Positions 32,572 through 43,366 are shown, numbered from the stretch's first letter. The stretch is 64,000 bases of DNA from Treponema sp. (GCA_031265845.1 JAISCC010000105.1:1-64000); one strand, 5' to 3'. Numbers and translations are program-made. Notes: generated by a model not told the origin, from the letters alone.

Positions 32572-32730
32572 ATTACAACAGCCGCTTCAGCATGGTTTGT
32601 TTCACGGACAGACGCCTGCCCGCGCCGTCAGACTATCTTCCCTCAAGAAGAAGGCAGGCTTGGCGTCATGGATGTGAAGCCATGCCAAAACCAATTGCCG
32701 GTTTAACAACCGTCCCTTGTCGTGCCCAAG

Positions 32731-32846
32731 AGTCGGCGCAGGAAGCAAAGTTGACGCGGGCTATAAACAAAAGAGTTTGCTATGAAGAAGGCGCGGCTAT
32801 TTCTGGCGTGTGTTTTGTATGCGGCGCCCGCGCTGTCCCGTTGCTG
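32731..32846 (+). pseudogene. Truncated 5' end of a secreted-protein gene (upstream region plus signal peptide)
   Basis: MKKARLFLACVLYAAPALSRC*; near-duplicate of 33748-33855. Confidence 0.6.
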
Positions 32847-32953
32847 AAACGCTTCTCGCGGCGCGTGTCCGCTCTTACCGGTTGCGTTCTTATATGCTAT
32901 CATATTTGAATTATTAAACCGCCGCTCACGCGGCTTATAAAGGAGTTATTGTA

Positions 32954-33438
32954 ATGAAAAATGACCGGCACAAAGACGGCGTTTCAGAAGCCGCTTTGAC
33001 GCAGGTGTATAACCAGATTGAGGCGGTAAAGACGGCGCTTGCGCCCTATACCTTCGCCCTGACCCCGCAGGAACGCCACGCCATACTCAAGATGGGAGAC
33101 AAAAGCCGTGCCTTCGTGGAAAAAACCCGCGACTACGCCCATGACAACCCCGCGCTCGTCCCCAGTTGCCTGGACATAGACGGCTTTGACAAGGATTTTA
33201 GCGACGCCCGCGACTTCTGGAGCCTCCACGCGGCGATTCGGCAGCTTGAGGAAGCCGTATCGACACGATCATGACAGCCGAAAGCGAAGCCTGCCATGCA
33301 GCCCTTGTGGTCTACCACAATGTACAGGCGGCGGCAAAACAGGACGTCCCCGGCGCAAAAGCCGTCTACGAAAATCTGAAACCCCACTTCCCCAGCGGCA
33401 AAGAGCGGAACGCCGCCGCCGAACCCGAAACACACTAA
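32954..33438 (+). pseudogene. Hypothetical protein gene split by a frameshift near 33258
   Basis: MKNDRHKDGVSEAALTQVYNQ...AIRQLEEAV continues in another frame as IDTIMTAESEACHAALVVYHNVQAAAKQDVPGAKAVYENLKPHFPSGKERNAAAEPETH*. Confidence 0.7.
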
Positions 33439-33506
33439 TCCCTTCCTCACTGACCCTCTTTGAACATCTGCGGGGACGTTTTTTCAGTCTTCTGAGACGC
33501 TACGAG

Positions 33507-33748
33507 CGTGTCCATTGACGTTCAGAACGTGTCCGTTGAGGTTCATAACGTGTCCATCGAGGTTCTGAGCGTGTTCGTTGATGCTTGGAGAGTATTACGG
33601 ACACGTTCTTTCAATGTCCGTCGATGTTCAGAACGTGTCCGTCGACGCTTAGAGCGTGTCCATCGACATTCATAAGGTGTCCGTCGACGTTTATAACGTG
33701 TCCGTTGACGCTCCGAGCGTGTCCGCTGATGTTCTGAGCATGTCCAAA
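33507..33748 (+). repeat. Degenerate 21-bp tandem minisatellite (about 10 units, interrupted once)
   Basis: Units such as GTGTCCGTTGAGGTTCATAAC, GTGTCCGTCGACGTTTATAAC, GTGTCCGTTGACGCTCCGAGC. Confidence 0.9.
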
Positions 33749-33800
33749 GGCGGCGCAGGAAGCAAAGCCGGTGTGGACTTATACATACAAGGAGTTTCTT

Positions 33801-34095
33801 ATGAAGAAGACATGGCTATTTCTGGCGTGTGTTTTGTATGCGGCGCCCGCGCTGTTCGCGCAGGATGCGGGTGATTTCCAGACAGAGCTTGCGGAATGGG
33901 CAAGTTGCCATTATTGGTTATAGCGGAAGCGCGGAAGATGTTCACATCCCAGACAGGATAAACGGGAGACCGGTTATCTCCATCGGGGATTATGCGTTTG
34001 CTGATACATCCTTAACGAGTGTAACGATTCCGAACAGTGTTACCTCCATCTGCCATAACATGCTCCTTAAAATGATTTTTATGAGCGAAATTCGA
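33801..34095 (+). pseudogene. Frameshifted and truncated BspA-like leucine-rich-repeat secreted protein
   Basis: Signal peptide MKKTWLFLACVLYAAPALFAQDAGDFQTELAE, then in another frame GYSGSAEDVHIPDRINGRPVISIGDYAFADTSLTSVTIPNSVTSI. Confidence 0.7.
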
Positions 34096-34418
34096 AATCC
34101 GCCGTTCTGGAACAGCCTGCCTTCCGGAAAGACTTTAGTTTTCTCCTCAAAGAATTATATGCCCTGCGGAATTCTGTCAAATTTTTATATATTTTTTTCG
34201 ATAAGGCTGGAAGCGGAGTCCTTTTGCCCGGTCTGCGGCAAGGCGTAGAAAGCGCCGCGTTAAATGAAGGCGTCTTTTCAAAGGCATTTTAACAATAGAG
34301 TGTAGTTAAGATATTATTCTTTATATTTTGATGACGCCATTCATTTGTCGCACGGTGGATATGACGCGGCGTTAAAATTAATGAACATCACCTCCAATTT
34401 TATTTTATTGGAATTGCC

Positions 34419-34877
34419 TTAATTATTTTTATATGGAAAATAATGTTCGGATTTTGATTGAAATTCCTTGATCATTGTTATTTTATCGCCATCAAATTCA
34501 ATAATTGAAACCCCGTCAAAAGAATGTTTATTTGTTTTTGTTTCACATTCAAAAAACCACTCTGCTATTATGACGTTATTTCGATTAAAAAACCGTTTCA
34601 TATTCCACTGTAAAACATTGTTTTCTTTTTGCCAATCGTTGAACCATTGTATAATGCGCTCCTTCCCATTATATTCAGGGCCATAACATTCGACATATTT
34701 AATATTTTGAGAAAAATGCCTTTCGATAATATTTATGTCTTTATTTATCCATGAATTAAAATATCGCTTTATTATTTCTTTTCTTGCGCTCGCTTCTTGT
34801 TCCAATGTTTTGTTGGTTTGTCTTTTGATTTTAATCCGGCGCATTTTCTTGCGGACGGAAATTTTTATGCGTTCCAT
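34419..34877 (-). CDS. Small SnoaL/NTF2-like protein (AT-rich)
   Basis: EIIKRYFNSWINKDINIIERHFSQNIKYVECYGPEYNGKERIIQWFNDW; typical NTF2-like pattern; AT-rich relative to flanks. Confidence 0.55.
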   Translation of the reverse strand: MERIKISVRKKMRRIKIKRQTNKTLEQEASARKEIIKRYFNSWINKDINIIERHFSQNIKYVECYGPEYNGKERIIQWFNDWQKENNVLQWNMKRFFNRNNVIIAEWFFECETKTNKHSFDGVSIIEFDGDKITMIKEFQSKSEHYFPYKNN

Positions 34878-35034
34878 TATTTCACCTCAGATAATTCTAT
34901 TATATCTAAAGCTGAAGTTTTGGGAAAGACCCATATCCAAAAAAATTAGCCAAAAGCGTTGCGCCCAACCTCCGCATTAGACGAAATGCGGTCTATTGAC
35001 GGACGTTGTTCTATGGTATACAATGTCCTCCATT

Positions 35035-35883
35035 ATGGCGCATTGCATTATTTCCGAAGCGGAAGCTCTATTGGACAAAAAATTTCCGGTTCTCGACAAG
35101 GGTTTCATCCGGCTTGTTGATTACATGGGCGGCGACGCTCGCGTGGTGCAGGCCGCGCGGGTTTCCTACGGCGCGGGAACCAAAAGCCTCCGCGAAGACG
35201 CGGGGTTGATAGACTACCTTTTGCGCAACCAGCACACCTCGCCCTTTGAACAGGTTGTTCTCACCTTTCATGTAAAGCTGCCGATTTTTGTCGCCCGCCA
35301 ATGGATACGGCACCGTACTGCCCGGGTGAATGAGGTGTCCGGGCGGTACTCGGTGATGAAAGACGATTTTTACGCGCCTGAACTTGAAGACATCGCCGCG
35401 CAAAGCGCGGACAACAAACAGGGGCGCGGCGCGGCGTTTGAGGCGGAAGAGGCGGCTGCGGCGCAAGCGTCGCTGAAAAGCGTACAGAAAGACATGTACG
35501 CGGCGTATGCCGAACTCATAGACAGGGGCGTAGCTCGTGAGCTTGCCCGCATCAATCTGCCGTTGTCCCTGTACACCGAATGGTACTGGCAGATAGACTT
35601 GCACAACCTCTTTCACTTTCTGGAACTGCGCCTTGACGCTCACGCCCAAAAAGAAATCCGGCTGTACGCGCAGACGCTGTTCGCTATAACGAAAAGCGTG
35701 GCTCCCCTCTGTTGCGCGGCGTTTGAGCGGCATGTACTGGGCGGCGTCAGGTTTTCCAGAGAAGAGTTTGCGGAACTCCAAAACAGGCTTGGAAACAGCG
35801 GCGGCGCTGGCTGCGGCGCGAGGCTTGCCGGCAAGGAGCTTGAGCGTTTTGAAGAAAAACTGTACGCGGGAAGTCCGACATAA
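35035..35883 (+). CDS. thyX: Flavin-dependent thymidylate synthase
   Basis: ThyX signature RHRTARVNEVSGRYS. Confidence 0.96.
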   Translation: MAHCIISEAEALLDKKFPVLDKGFIRLVDYMGGDARVVQAARVSYGAGTKSLREDAGLIDYLLRNQHTSPFEQVVLTFHVKLPIFVARQWIRHRTARVNEVSGRYSVMKDDFYAPELEDIAAQSADNKQGRGAAFEAEEAAAAQASLKSVQKDMYAAYAELIDRGVARELARINLPLSLYTEWYWQIDLHNLFHFLELRLDAHAQKEIRLYAQTLFAITKSVAPLCCAAFERHVLGGVRFSREEFAELQNRLGNSGGAGCGARLAGKELERFEEKLYAGSPT

Positions 35884-37724
35884 TGCCGGGCGTTCCGTAT
35901 CACACCAAAACCTTTTACGCGCAGTCCGACGTTCTACAAAACGCTTTTTGCATGGAAATCGCCTCGTGGACATACCGGGAATTGTGCGCCGCCGCCGGAT
36001 TGGGCGAGAAAGAGCGCGAGCCTTTTATCCAAAATAGAGACGTTTTGGTATATCCGGGCGGCTGGCAGTCATGGTCAGCGGGTTGGGAGCTTGCCGCCGA
36101 TGAAACGCTTCCCCGCTCGGTGTTGTTGTTGCGCGATCTCATCAAACTCACCAACCGCGATGGTGATGCGCCGAAGCGCGGCGAGATTGTGGGACACTTC
36201 CTCATGTACCTTCGTTCTGGCGATATGTACCTTTGCGTCGCCTCCCGCACATGGACAGGCGGCGCCAGCGGCGCCCCGCTTCCGCCCGTGACTTTCCGTA
36301 TAAACCGGAAAAAACAACGTGTTGTTGCGGAACTATTCTGTCCGGGAAAGCGTTGGACGGCCCACGAGGTGATGGCGGAACTGCGCTTCTTTGCGTGCGA
36401 AGGCTGTTTCAATCTGAAAGACACGCTCGTTGCGGTGTACCGCGCCGAAACGTCTGTTTCGGCGGGCGCTTCCGCGCTTGACTTCTTGACACGGACAAAG
36501 CCCGGTCAAGCGGCGCGCGCTGGCGGTAAAAACCCAATCGGCGGGTATGAATCGTGGTACAATCATTATACAAACATCAACGAAAAACTCATTCTGGAAG
36601 ACCTTGAGTCCCTGCCCGCGACTGACAATCTCATCAAACGTATCTTTCTTGACAAAGGCAAGCCCGCTGTCTTCCAAATTGACGATGGTTGGGAACAGCG
36701 CGTAGGGCAGTGGGAGATAGATGAAAAGAAGTTTCCTCGCGGCTTGCGGTTTTTGGCGGAGAAAATAGAACGTCAGGGCTTGACGCCCGGTTTGTGGATA
36801 GCCCCGTTCATCGTTACCAGAAAGTCAAAGATTTTTTCGGAAAAATACGAATGGGTTCTCAAAGACAAAACGGGAAAGCCGGTTGTCGCCGGCTTCAACC
36901 ACCTGTGGGACGGACGCTACTACTGTCTCGATCTTTCGCGGGACGACGCGCTCGCCTACATACAAGGCTTGATCGACAGGATGATTGACTGGGGGTTCCG
37001 GTACATCAAAATAGATTTCCTGTATGCGGGCTTTCTTTTCGGCGATTTCGCGCGCGGAGGCTCGCCGTATGAACATTACGAACGCGCCTGCGCCCTCTTG
37101 ACAAAACGCGCCGCTTCCGCCGACGCCGACGCGCCGGTCGCCTTTCTCGGCTGCGGCTTGCCGCTCGGCGCGTCGTTCCGGCATTTTCCGCTGTCGCGCA
37201 TCGGCGCGGACGCCCGCGAGGAATGGGACTGGAAGCTGGTCAAGCTCTTGGGGCATGTGGGAAGGCCAAGCGCCTACATCAACCTGCTTGACACCATAGG
37301 ACGTTCCTTTTTTGACGGCGTGATCTATTGCAACGATCCTGACGTGGTGTTCATGCGTACGCGGAACTGCAAGCTCACGGAAAACGAGAAAGAGCTTATC
37401 GCCCTGGTCAACTTTTTGCTTGCCGGGCAGATCATGACATCCGATGATCCGCTTCATCTTGAACCTGCGGACATGCAGCTTGCCAAACGCATGTCGGCGC
37501 TGTACGCGGCGCTTGCGGACGATGAATACGGCGCGGTTCGGCTTGATCGTGATGTTTTCCGCCTCGTAAGCCGTTCCGGTAAAACCACGGGCGTCATCAA
37601 CCTGTCGAACCGCCCGCATCCGTTGCGGGAGCCGCTTATGAACAGACAATTCCTCGTGGATCGCCGGAAGAATGGCGCCTATGCGCCGCACAGCATTTCG
37701 ATTCAGACCGGTACAAGCCCGTGA
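35883..37724 (+). CDS. Alpha-galactosidase, GH36/melibiase type
   Basis: FQIDDGWEQRVGQW, TPGLWIAPFIV, YIKIDFLYAG, NDPDVVFMR. Confidence 0.88.
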   Translation: MPGVPYHTKTFYAQSDVLQNAFCMEIASWTYRELCAAAGLGEKEREPFIQNRDVLVYPGGWQSWSAGWELAADETLPRSVLLLRDLIKLTNRDGDAPKRGEIVGHFLMYLRSGDMYLCVASRTWTGGASGAPLPPVTFRINRKKQRVVAELFCPGKRWTAHEVMAELRFFACEGCFNLKDTLVAVYRAETSVSAGASALDFLTRTKPGQAARAGGKNPIGGYESWYNHYTNINEKLILEDLESLPATDNLIKRIFLDKGKPAVFQIDDGWEQRVGQWEIDEKKFPRGLRFLAEKIERQGLTPGLWIAPFIVTRKSKIFSEKYEWVLKDKTGKPVVAGFNHLWDGRYYCLDLSRDDALAYIQGLIDRMIDWGFRYIKIDFLYAGFLFGDFARGGSPYEHYERACALLTKRAASADADAPVAFLGCGLPLGASFRHFPLSRIGADAREEWDWKLVKLLGHVGRPSAYINLLDTIGRSFFDGVIYCNDPDVVFMRTRNCKLTENEKELIALVNFLLAGQIMTSDDPLHLEPADMQLAKRMSALYAALADDEYGAVRLDRDVFRLVSRSGKTTGVINLSNRPHPLREPLMNRQFLVDRRKNGAYAPHSISIQTGTSP

Positions 37725-38389
37725 TGTATGGCGAAAAGGGCGAGCTGGCTGCGGTTGCTCACCCCGACTTTCCGCATCACCACCGAAATGTAATTTCTGG
37801 CCGTGCCTTTGGTAATAGAAAGTTTTTCCGCTATCTCATGGGTGGAGAAGCCTTGTGCGATGAAGCCAATGATCCGCATCTCTACGCCGGAAATGCCGGG
37901 AGGCGCCGGTTGTTTTGCAGGGCATTGCGTGTTATGCGATATGATTTTGGGATACACGCCTCCTTGCGCCATGCGCGAAAAAATAGAGCATATTTTTGGC
38001 GCGATCTGCGAGCTGATATAACTATCGCCGTGGCGGATGTTTTTGATAACCCTGCAAAGATTGAGAACGCCTTCGCGCTTGTCGACATATCCCGCTGGTC
38101 CTTGAATGAGCGCCTTGCAAATATGCTCTTCATCTTCAAGACCGGTAAAAAAAACAACAGACGTATTGGGCGACTTGCTTTTGAGCAGCGGTATGAGTCC
38201 AATGCCATCGCCGTCTTTTAACTCAATGTCCATGATGACTATATCGGGATGTTTGCCCTCAACCAGTCTGATCGCGTCATAGCAGTCTTTCCCGATCCCG
38301 ATGATGTCAAAATCACTTTGAGAAGAGAGGGTGTTTTTTATTTTATGCCGCTCCGCTTCATCGCTGTCAATAATAACAATTTTTATCAT
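37703..38389 (-). CDS. NarL/LuxR-type response regulator
   Basis: Receiver IVIIDSDEAE...PDIVIMDIELKDGDGI; HTH EMRIIGFIAQGFSTHEIAEKLSITKGTARNYISVVMRKVGVSNRSQL. Confidence 0.9.
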   Translation of the reverse strand: MIKIVIIDSDEAERHKIKNTLSSQSDFDIIGIGKDCYDAIRLVEGKHPDIVIMDIELKDGDGIGLIPLLKSKSPNTSVVFFTGLEDEEHICKALIQGPAGYVDKREGVLNLCRVIKNIRHGDSYISSQIAPKICSIFSRMAQGGVYPKIISHNTQCPAKQPAPPGISGVEMRIIGFIAQGFSTHEIAEKLSITKGTARNYISVVMRKVGVSNRSQLALFAIHHGLVPV

Positions 38390-38663
38390 AAGCCAAGCCC
38401 TTTTCAACAAGTAGAAAATAATAACAGCAACGCTTTCTCAAAACTCAGAGGGTTTGAAAAAACGTTGGAGAAGAGCGGTTTAGAAGCCCACTTTTCCGCT
38501 TAAATCTAAAAATGTAATGAGAAAATCGGGCTTTGATCGATTTTCTCAAGAGCTAGCTCCAAAACAAACCGGGTTTGGAACTAATTCAACTGTATAACTT
38601 GTTTTGAATAAAAGCAATATTTATTCTAAAAAAGGCGCATTTTTTATTATAATCGTCATAATC

Positions 38664-38697
38664 TGACAGTTATTTTATAATAACTGTGAGTTTTTTC
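38664..38697 (+). terminator. Terminator-like hairpin in the region between the response regulator and ackA
   Basis: ACAGTTATT-TTAT-AATAACTGT-GAG-TTTTTT. Confidence 0.55.
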
Positions 38698-38816
38698 TGA
38701 CCAAAATATGGTTTGGGCGGCGCCAAACCGCCGCCCTTGACAACTATACGCTAGACACACTTCGGCGTATCATAGTAAAATAACGCCATCTGTTTTATGA
38801 TTATGGGGGAGCATAT

Positions 38817-40154
38817 ATGGTTATTTTGACATTGAACTGCGGTTCGTCATCGGCGAAGTATCAGGTGTACGATTGGGACGCCAAGGATGTATTGGCTGTG
38901 GGCGTTGTGGAGAAGGTTACGTTTGACGGGTCTTTTATCGCGCATAAGGCGAAGGGCAAGGAGGAGTACACCCTCTATCAGGACTGCCCCACTCATACCG
39001 ACGCTGTGAACCTTATTATCAAGTTGCTGACCGATCCCGAACGCGGGGTCATTAATGATATGAGCGTTATCAAGGCGGTTGGACACCGGGTGTTGCATGG
39101 GGGCGACAAATTCACCAAGAGCGTGATCGTTGACGATGAGGCGATGAAGGCTTTTAACGAGGTGAAGGATTTGGGTCCGCTTCACAACCCGGCGAACATC
39201 ATGGGCATAGAGGCGGCGAAGAAGGTGTTGCCCGATGCGCCGCATTGCGCGATTATGGATACGGCGTGGCATCAAACCATGCCGGCTTCTTCTTTTATGT
39301 ATGCTGTGCCGTATGAATGGTACGAAAAGTACGGCGTACGGAAATACGGGTTCCACGGCACGAGTTTTCTGTACACGGCGAAACGGGCGTCCGTGCTGCT
39401 CGGCAGGAAGCCTTCCGGGACGAATCTTATCATCTGCCATATTGGGAACGGATCGTCCGTGTGCGCGGTTAAGGACGGCTGTTCTTTTGATACGAGCATG
39501 GGCGTCACGCCGCTTGAAGGTCTGGTGATGGGAACCCGATCCGGCGATGCGGATATGGCTATGCCGTTTTATGTGATGAGGAAAACCGGCATGAGCGCGG
39601 CGGAAATGGAGAGCGCTCTGAACAAGAAGTCCGGTCTTTTGGGCGTTACCGGCAAGTACAACGACCGCCGCGACATACAAAAGGCCGCCGAACAAGGCGA
39701 CGCGCGGGCGGCGCTGGCGCAGGATATGGAGGCGCGCCGCGTGAAGAAGTACATCGGCGCGTATATGGCGACGCTTGGACGGGTGGACGCTGTTGTACTT
39801 ACCGCAGGCGTGGGCGAATTCGCCAGCTTCATGCGCAAGAAATTCCTTGAAGGGCTTGAAGGATTGGGCATTGTCTACGATCCGGCGAAGAACGCCCTCG
39901 CCCATACGCGCAACGCCGAGACCCGCATCTCCGCGGATTCTTCGGCGATTCCCATCTTCATCATCCCGACCGATGAGGAACTCGTAATGACCGAGGACGC
40001 TTACGCGCTTATGGCGGGTACGTACGACGTTCATACGAAGTTCACCTATTCGTTCCAGAGCAAGGACTACATGAACAAGACCCGCGCTGAAGGGTTGAAA
40101 GAGGATTTGAAGAGACTGCCGGAACTGGAGAAAATTTTAGCGTTGCCTAAATAA
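38817..40154 (+). CDS. ackA: Acetate kinase
   Basis: [71 protein letters not shown]. Confidence 0.97.
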   Translation: MVILTLNCGSSSAKYQVYDWDAKDVLAVGVVEKVTFDGSFIAHKAKGKEEYTLYQDCPTHTDAVNLIIKLLTDPERGVINDMSVIKAVGHRVLHGGDKFTKSVIVDDEAMKAFNEVKDLGPLHNPANIMGIEAAKKVLPDAPHCAIMDTAWHQTMPASSFMYAVPYEWYEKYGVRKYGFHGTSFLYTAKRASVLLGRKPSGTNLIICHIGNGSSVCAVKDGCSFDTSMGVTPLEGLVMGTRSGDADMAMPFYVMRKTGMSAAEMESALNKKSGLLGVTGKYNDRRDIQKAAEQGDARAALAQDMEARRVKKYIGAYMATLGRVDAVVLTAGVGEFASFMRKKFLEGLEGLGIVYDPAKNALAHTRNAETRISADSSAIPIFIIPTDEELVMTEDAYALMAGTYDVHTKFTYSFQSKDYMNKTRAEGLKEDLKRLPELEKILALPK

Positions 40155-40170
40155 GGCGCGGAGGCGCTTC

Positions 40171-41250
40171 ATGCTGAAACTACAAGTGAATGATGAAGAT
40201 AAAAAGCTGGAAATGCTCTGCGTCGGCAGAGCGCTTGTTGATATTTTTGTAAAAGTCAACAATGAGCAATTCAGGAAGATCGGTATAATCAAGTTGCGCC
40301 ACATCGAATATGAGAAGTTGCTTGGGATTCTCGGGCATTTTCCCGACAGCAATGTGGTTTCCGGCGGCGGAGCCGCGAATGTCGCCAAGGTCGCCGCTCT
40401 TCTTGGAATCCGCGCGGGGTATATAGGCGCGGTTGGTCCAGATGATGAGTTTGCGAAGGTTTTTGAGCGGGAAATGGAGTCCGCAGGCGTAACGCTTTTT
40501 TTGATAAAAGAGCGGAAGCCGACCGGCGCGTGCGTTTTCCTGCAACGCAAAGGCGAGCCTAACGTTATCGCCGCGTCTATTTCCGCAGCCGATCTTCTTA
40601 AGGCGAGCGACGTGAGGGAAGACGCGATTAAACAGGCGCGGATTGTGGTGATAGACGGCTATATTCTTAACCGGGAGGATCTGGTGAGCCGCATCCTTGA
40701 GCTTGCCTCCGAATACGGCACCGTGGTCGCCCTTGACGTTGGCTCGGTTGAGATGGCCGAGACGTACGCCCGGGACATCATGCGGTACTGCAAGGAGTAT
40801 CCGCTTCTGCTCTTTATGAATAAGGAAGAAGCGGGCGCCTTCTATTGGCGCATTAACGGCGAGCCAAGCGAAGAGGAGAAAGAACCCGTCGGCTTTATGG
40901 ATTGGCTTTTTACCCGCAGAAATCCATTGCCATCGAAAATGCAAGCCTTTTTCCAGAAACTCGCCGACGATTTATTTCCGGTTATTGTGGTGAAACTCGG
41001 CGCAAAAGGCGCGATGGTGTTCGCGGGCGGCAAGGTCCACCGCGAGGACACGCTTGCCGTTATTCCCAAGGAGACCACTGGCGCGGGCGACGCTTTTTGC
41101 GCCGCTTTCTTGAGCGCGTGGTTGCGCGACAAATCGTTCGGCGAGTGCGCCGGTTTCGGCAACAAAGCCGCCCGCGAGGTGCTTGATGTTGACGGCACGT
41201 TTGTAGACAGGAAGAAAATGTCCGGCATTGCGCGGCTCCTTGGCGGATGA
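40171..41250 (+). CDS. PfkB-family carbohydrate kinase
   Basis: SGGGAANVAKVAALLG; ETTGAGDAFCAAFLSAW. Confidence 0.85.
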   Translation: MLKLQVNDEDKKLEMLCVGRALVDIFVKVNNEQFRKIGIIKLRHIEYEKLLGILGHFPDSNVVSGGGAANVAKVAALLGIRAGYIGAVGPDDEFAKVFEREMESAGVTLFLIKERKPTGACVFLQRKGEPNVIAASISAADLLKASDVREDAIKQARIVVIDGYILNREDLVSRILELASEYGTVVALDVGSVEMAETYARDIMRYCKEYPLLLFMNKEEAGAFYWRINGEPSEEEKEPVGFMDWLFTRRNPLPSKMQAFFQKLADDLFPVIVVKLGAKGAMVFAGGKVHREDTLAVIPKETTGAGDAFCAAFLSAWLRDKSFGECAGFGNKAAREVLDVDGTFVDRKKMSGIARLLGG

Positions 41251-41342
41251 CGCGCCGCGTGACGCCGATTGTTTTGCGTCTGACAAATGTCTGACAGACA
41301 TCTTGACAAAAGCCCTGTTTATGGCGCTATACTATAGCGGAA

Positions 41343-41415
41343 GGTCCAATAGCTCAGAGGATAGAGCGGCCGCCTCCTAAGCGGCAGGTCGGCCGTTCGA
41401 TTCGGCCTTGGATCA
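41343..41415 (+). tRNA. tRNA-Arg (CCT)
   Basis: Acceptor GGTCCAA/TTGGATC; anticodon loop CTCCTAA. Confidence 0.93.
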
Positions 41416-41693
41416 AGTGAATTATACAAAACTTCCGCGAAACTGCGGGAGCGGTAAATTTTCTTACTTATCAATAAGGCTGTTTCAAAAATATGGCTCA
41501 CACGAACGCCGCAAGCGATAGGCAGCCGCAGCATCCTGTTCGTTCAGGCGAGAAAAACGCGCTGAGAAAACTACAATTTTTATGACAACCTACTTGACAT
41601 AAAATAGAAAATCAGGTAGATTACACACGTATACTTTCAAAACAACGAAGTTTTCCCTGTGTGTACCGGCGCTTTGAGAAAACCTCGGAGAAT

Positions 41694-41765
41694 GTCTCCT
41701 TCGTCTAGTGGTCAGGACATCGGGTTTTCATCCCGACAACAGGGGTTCGACTCCCCTAGGAGATG
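41694..41765 (+). tRNA. tRNA-Glu (TTC)
   Basis: Acceptor GTCTCCT/AGGAGAT; anticodon loop TTTTCAT. Confidence 0.93.
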
Positions 41766-41845
41766 GTTTAATTGCGCGGCAATCGGACGGCAACATACAG
41801 GCGCGACGCGCAAGCTATTAAATTATACGCCATAAGGAAGGGCAG

Positions 41846-42364
41846 TTGTCAGAAAAAGATTTGCGGATCAATGAACAAATTAGGGTGAGGGAAGTTCGTC
41901 TCATTCGGGACGAGGGAGAGCAACAGGGAATCATGCCGACTCAGTCGGCGCTTGAAATCGCCCGTTCCTTGGGACTCGATCTTGTGGAAGTTGCGCCTCA
42001 AGCCGCTCCGCCGGTAGTTAAAATTCTTGATTATGGTAAGTTTAAATTCGAAAACGAGAAAAAAGTCCGCGACTCAAAGAAAAAGCAAAAATTGCTTAAA
42101 CTAAAAGAAATTCGTATGCAGCCCAAGATTGATGATCACGATATGGAATTCAAATCCAAGCATGTTAAAGAATTTCTCGCGGAAGGCAATAAGGTCAAGG
42201 TTACAATCAGGTTTCGGGGCAGGGAGCTTGCCCATACGGAACTGGGGTTTGGCGTTATGAACGATATGTTGAAACGCATTGAAGGCGAATATATCATGGA
42301 CAAGCCCCCTGCGATGGAGGGGCGGAACATGTCCATGATAATAAGCCCGAAAACCAAGAAATAA
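41846..42364 (+). CDS. infC: Translation initiation factor IF-3 (TTG start)
   Basis: [55 protein letters not shown]. Confidence 0.95.
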   Translation: MSEKDLRINEQIRVREVRLIRDEGEQQGIMPTQSALEIARSLGLDLVEVAPQAAPPVVKILDYGKFKFENEKKVRDSKKKQKLLKLKEIRMQPKIDDHDMEFKSKHVKEFLAEGNKVKVTIRFRGRELAHTELGFGVMNDMLKRIEGEYIMDKPPAMEGRNMSMIISPKTKK

Positions 42365-42377
42365 TGAGGATAGCAGT

Positions 42378-42578
42378 ATGCCGAAAATGAAGACAAGAAA
42401 GAGCGCAGCAAAACGTTTTTCTTTTACCGGAACGGGCAAGGTTAAGTACAAGAAGCAAAACCTTCGCCATATTTTGACCAAGAAGTCGACCAAACGGAAG
42501 CGGAATCTCCGCCACCCCGGCATCTTGTCGAAAGACAATGTCGCCGTTATTAAAAAGCAGCTTCTACCCAACGGGTAA
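42378..42578 (+). CDS. rpmI: 50S ribosomal protein L35
   Basis: [45 protein letters not shown]. Confidence 0.97.
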   Translation: MPKMKTRKSAAKRFSFTGTGKVKYKKQNLRHILTKKSTKRKRNLRHPGILSKDNVAVIKKQLLPNG

Positions 42579-42599
42579 GTATAAAGAAAAGGAGAAAAT

Positions 42600-42962
42600 A
42601 TGCCGAGAGCGGTGGATGGGGCGAAACGAAAGAATCGCCGCAAAAAGATATTAAAACTCGCAAAAGGGTATTGGGGAAGACGCCATTCAAATTTCAAAAC
42701 CGCAAAAGACGCGGTGACAAAAGGGCTTTCTTACGCATACCGCGACAGAAAAGACCGGAAAGGCGATTTTCGCCGGATTTGGATTGTGCGCATCAACGCG
42801 GCGTGTCGCGCTGAAGGCATCAGTTATTCACGTCTTATAAACGGGCTTAACAAGGCGGGCGTCGTGATCAATCGGAAGGCGCTTGCGAGCCTCGCCGCTG
42901 AAGATGCGGCGGCTTTTAAAGCTGTCGCGGAAAAGGCGAAAGCGGCCTTGGAGGTGTTATAA
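42600..42962 (+). CDS. rplT: 50S ribosomal protein L20
   Basis: [51 protein letters not shown]. Confidence 0.97.
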   Translation: MPRAVDGAKRKNRRKKILKLAKGYWGRRHSNFKTAKDAVTKGLSYAYRDRKDRKGDFRRIWIVRINAACRAEGISYSRLINGLNKAGVVINRKALASLAAEDAAAFKAVAEKAKAALEVL

Positions 42963-42963
42963 T

Positions 42964-43362
42964 ATGGCTACGCTTGAAAATGTAAGACTGCTGGAGGCGA
43001 AGGTCGCCAAGGCGGTGGAGGTGGTGAAGCAGTTGGCGGGAGCCAATGCCGCGCTAGTGGAAGAAAACGGACATCTCAAGAAAAAAATTGAGGCGCTTCA
43101 AAACCAGATAAACGAGCTTGAGTTTTCAATACTTGGCTACAAGGAAGATCAGCAGAATATTGAGAGCGGCATCCTTTCGGCGCTGGACAGGCTCAATCAG
43201 GTTGAAGACTCTCTGGAAGGTAATGGCGCGGATTCAGAGCGGCGCGTGGATTCCGTTCAGCCGGACGTTCACCATGAACAGCCTGATCAGAATCCTCCTA
43301 ATAATGGGGAGATGCTCCACGACCAGGGATATCAAGGTAACAACGTCTATTACCCCTCGTGA
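42964..43362 (+). CDS. Coiled-coil protein, ZapB-like
   Basis: Leu/Glu/Lys-rich coiled coil upstream of a ZapA-like gene. Confidence 0.6.
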   Translation: MATLENVRLLEAKVAKAVEVVKQLAGANAALVEENGHLKKKIEALQNQINELEFSILGYKEDQQNIESGILSALDRLNQVEDSLEGNGADSERRVDSVQPDVHHEQPDQNPPNNGEMLHDQGYQGNNVYYPS

Positions 43363-43366
43363 AGAT

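Noticed and set aside
32434-32706. 90-aa ORF crossing the 19-bp inverted repeat
   Set aside because: No homology-like features, no convincing SD; composition looks non-coding
33507-33748. CRISPR array
   Set aside because: 21-bp units are contiguous and degenerate with no unique spacers and no cas genes in the window
38847-40034. 395-aa minus-strand ORF opposite ackA
   Set aside because: Arg/His-rich antisense translation; ackA motifs on the plus strand are unambiguous
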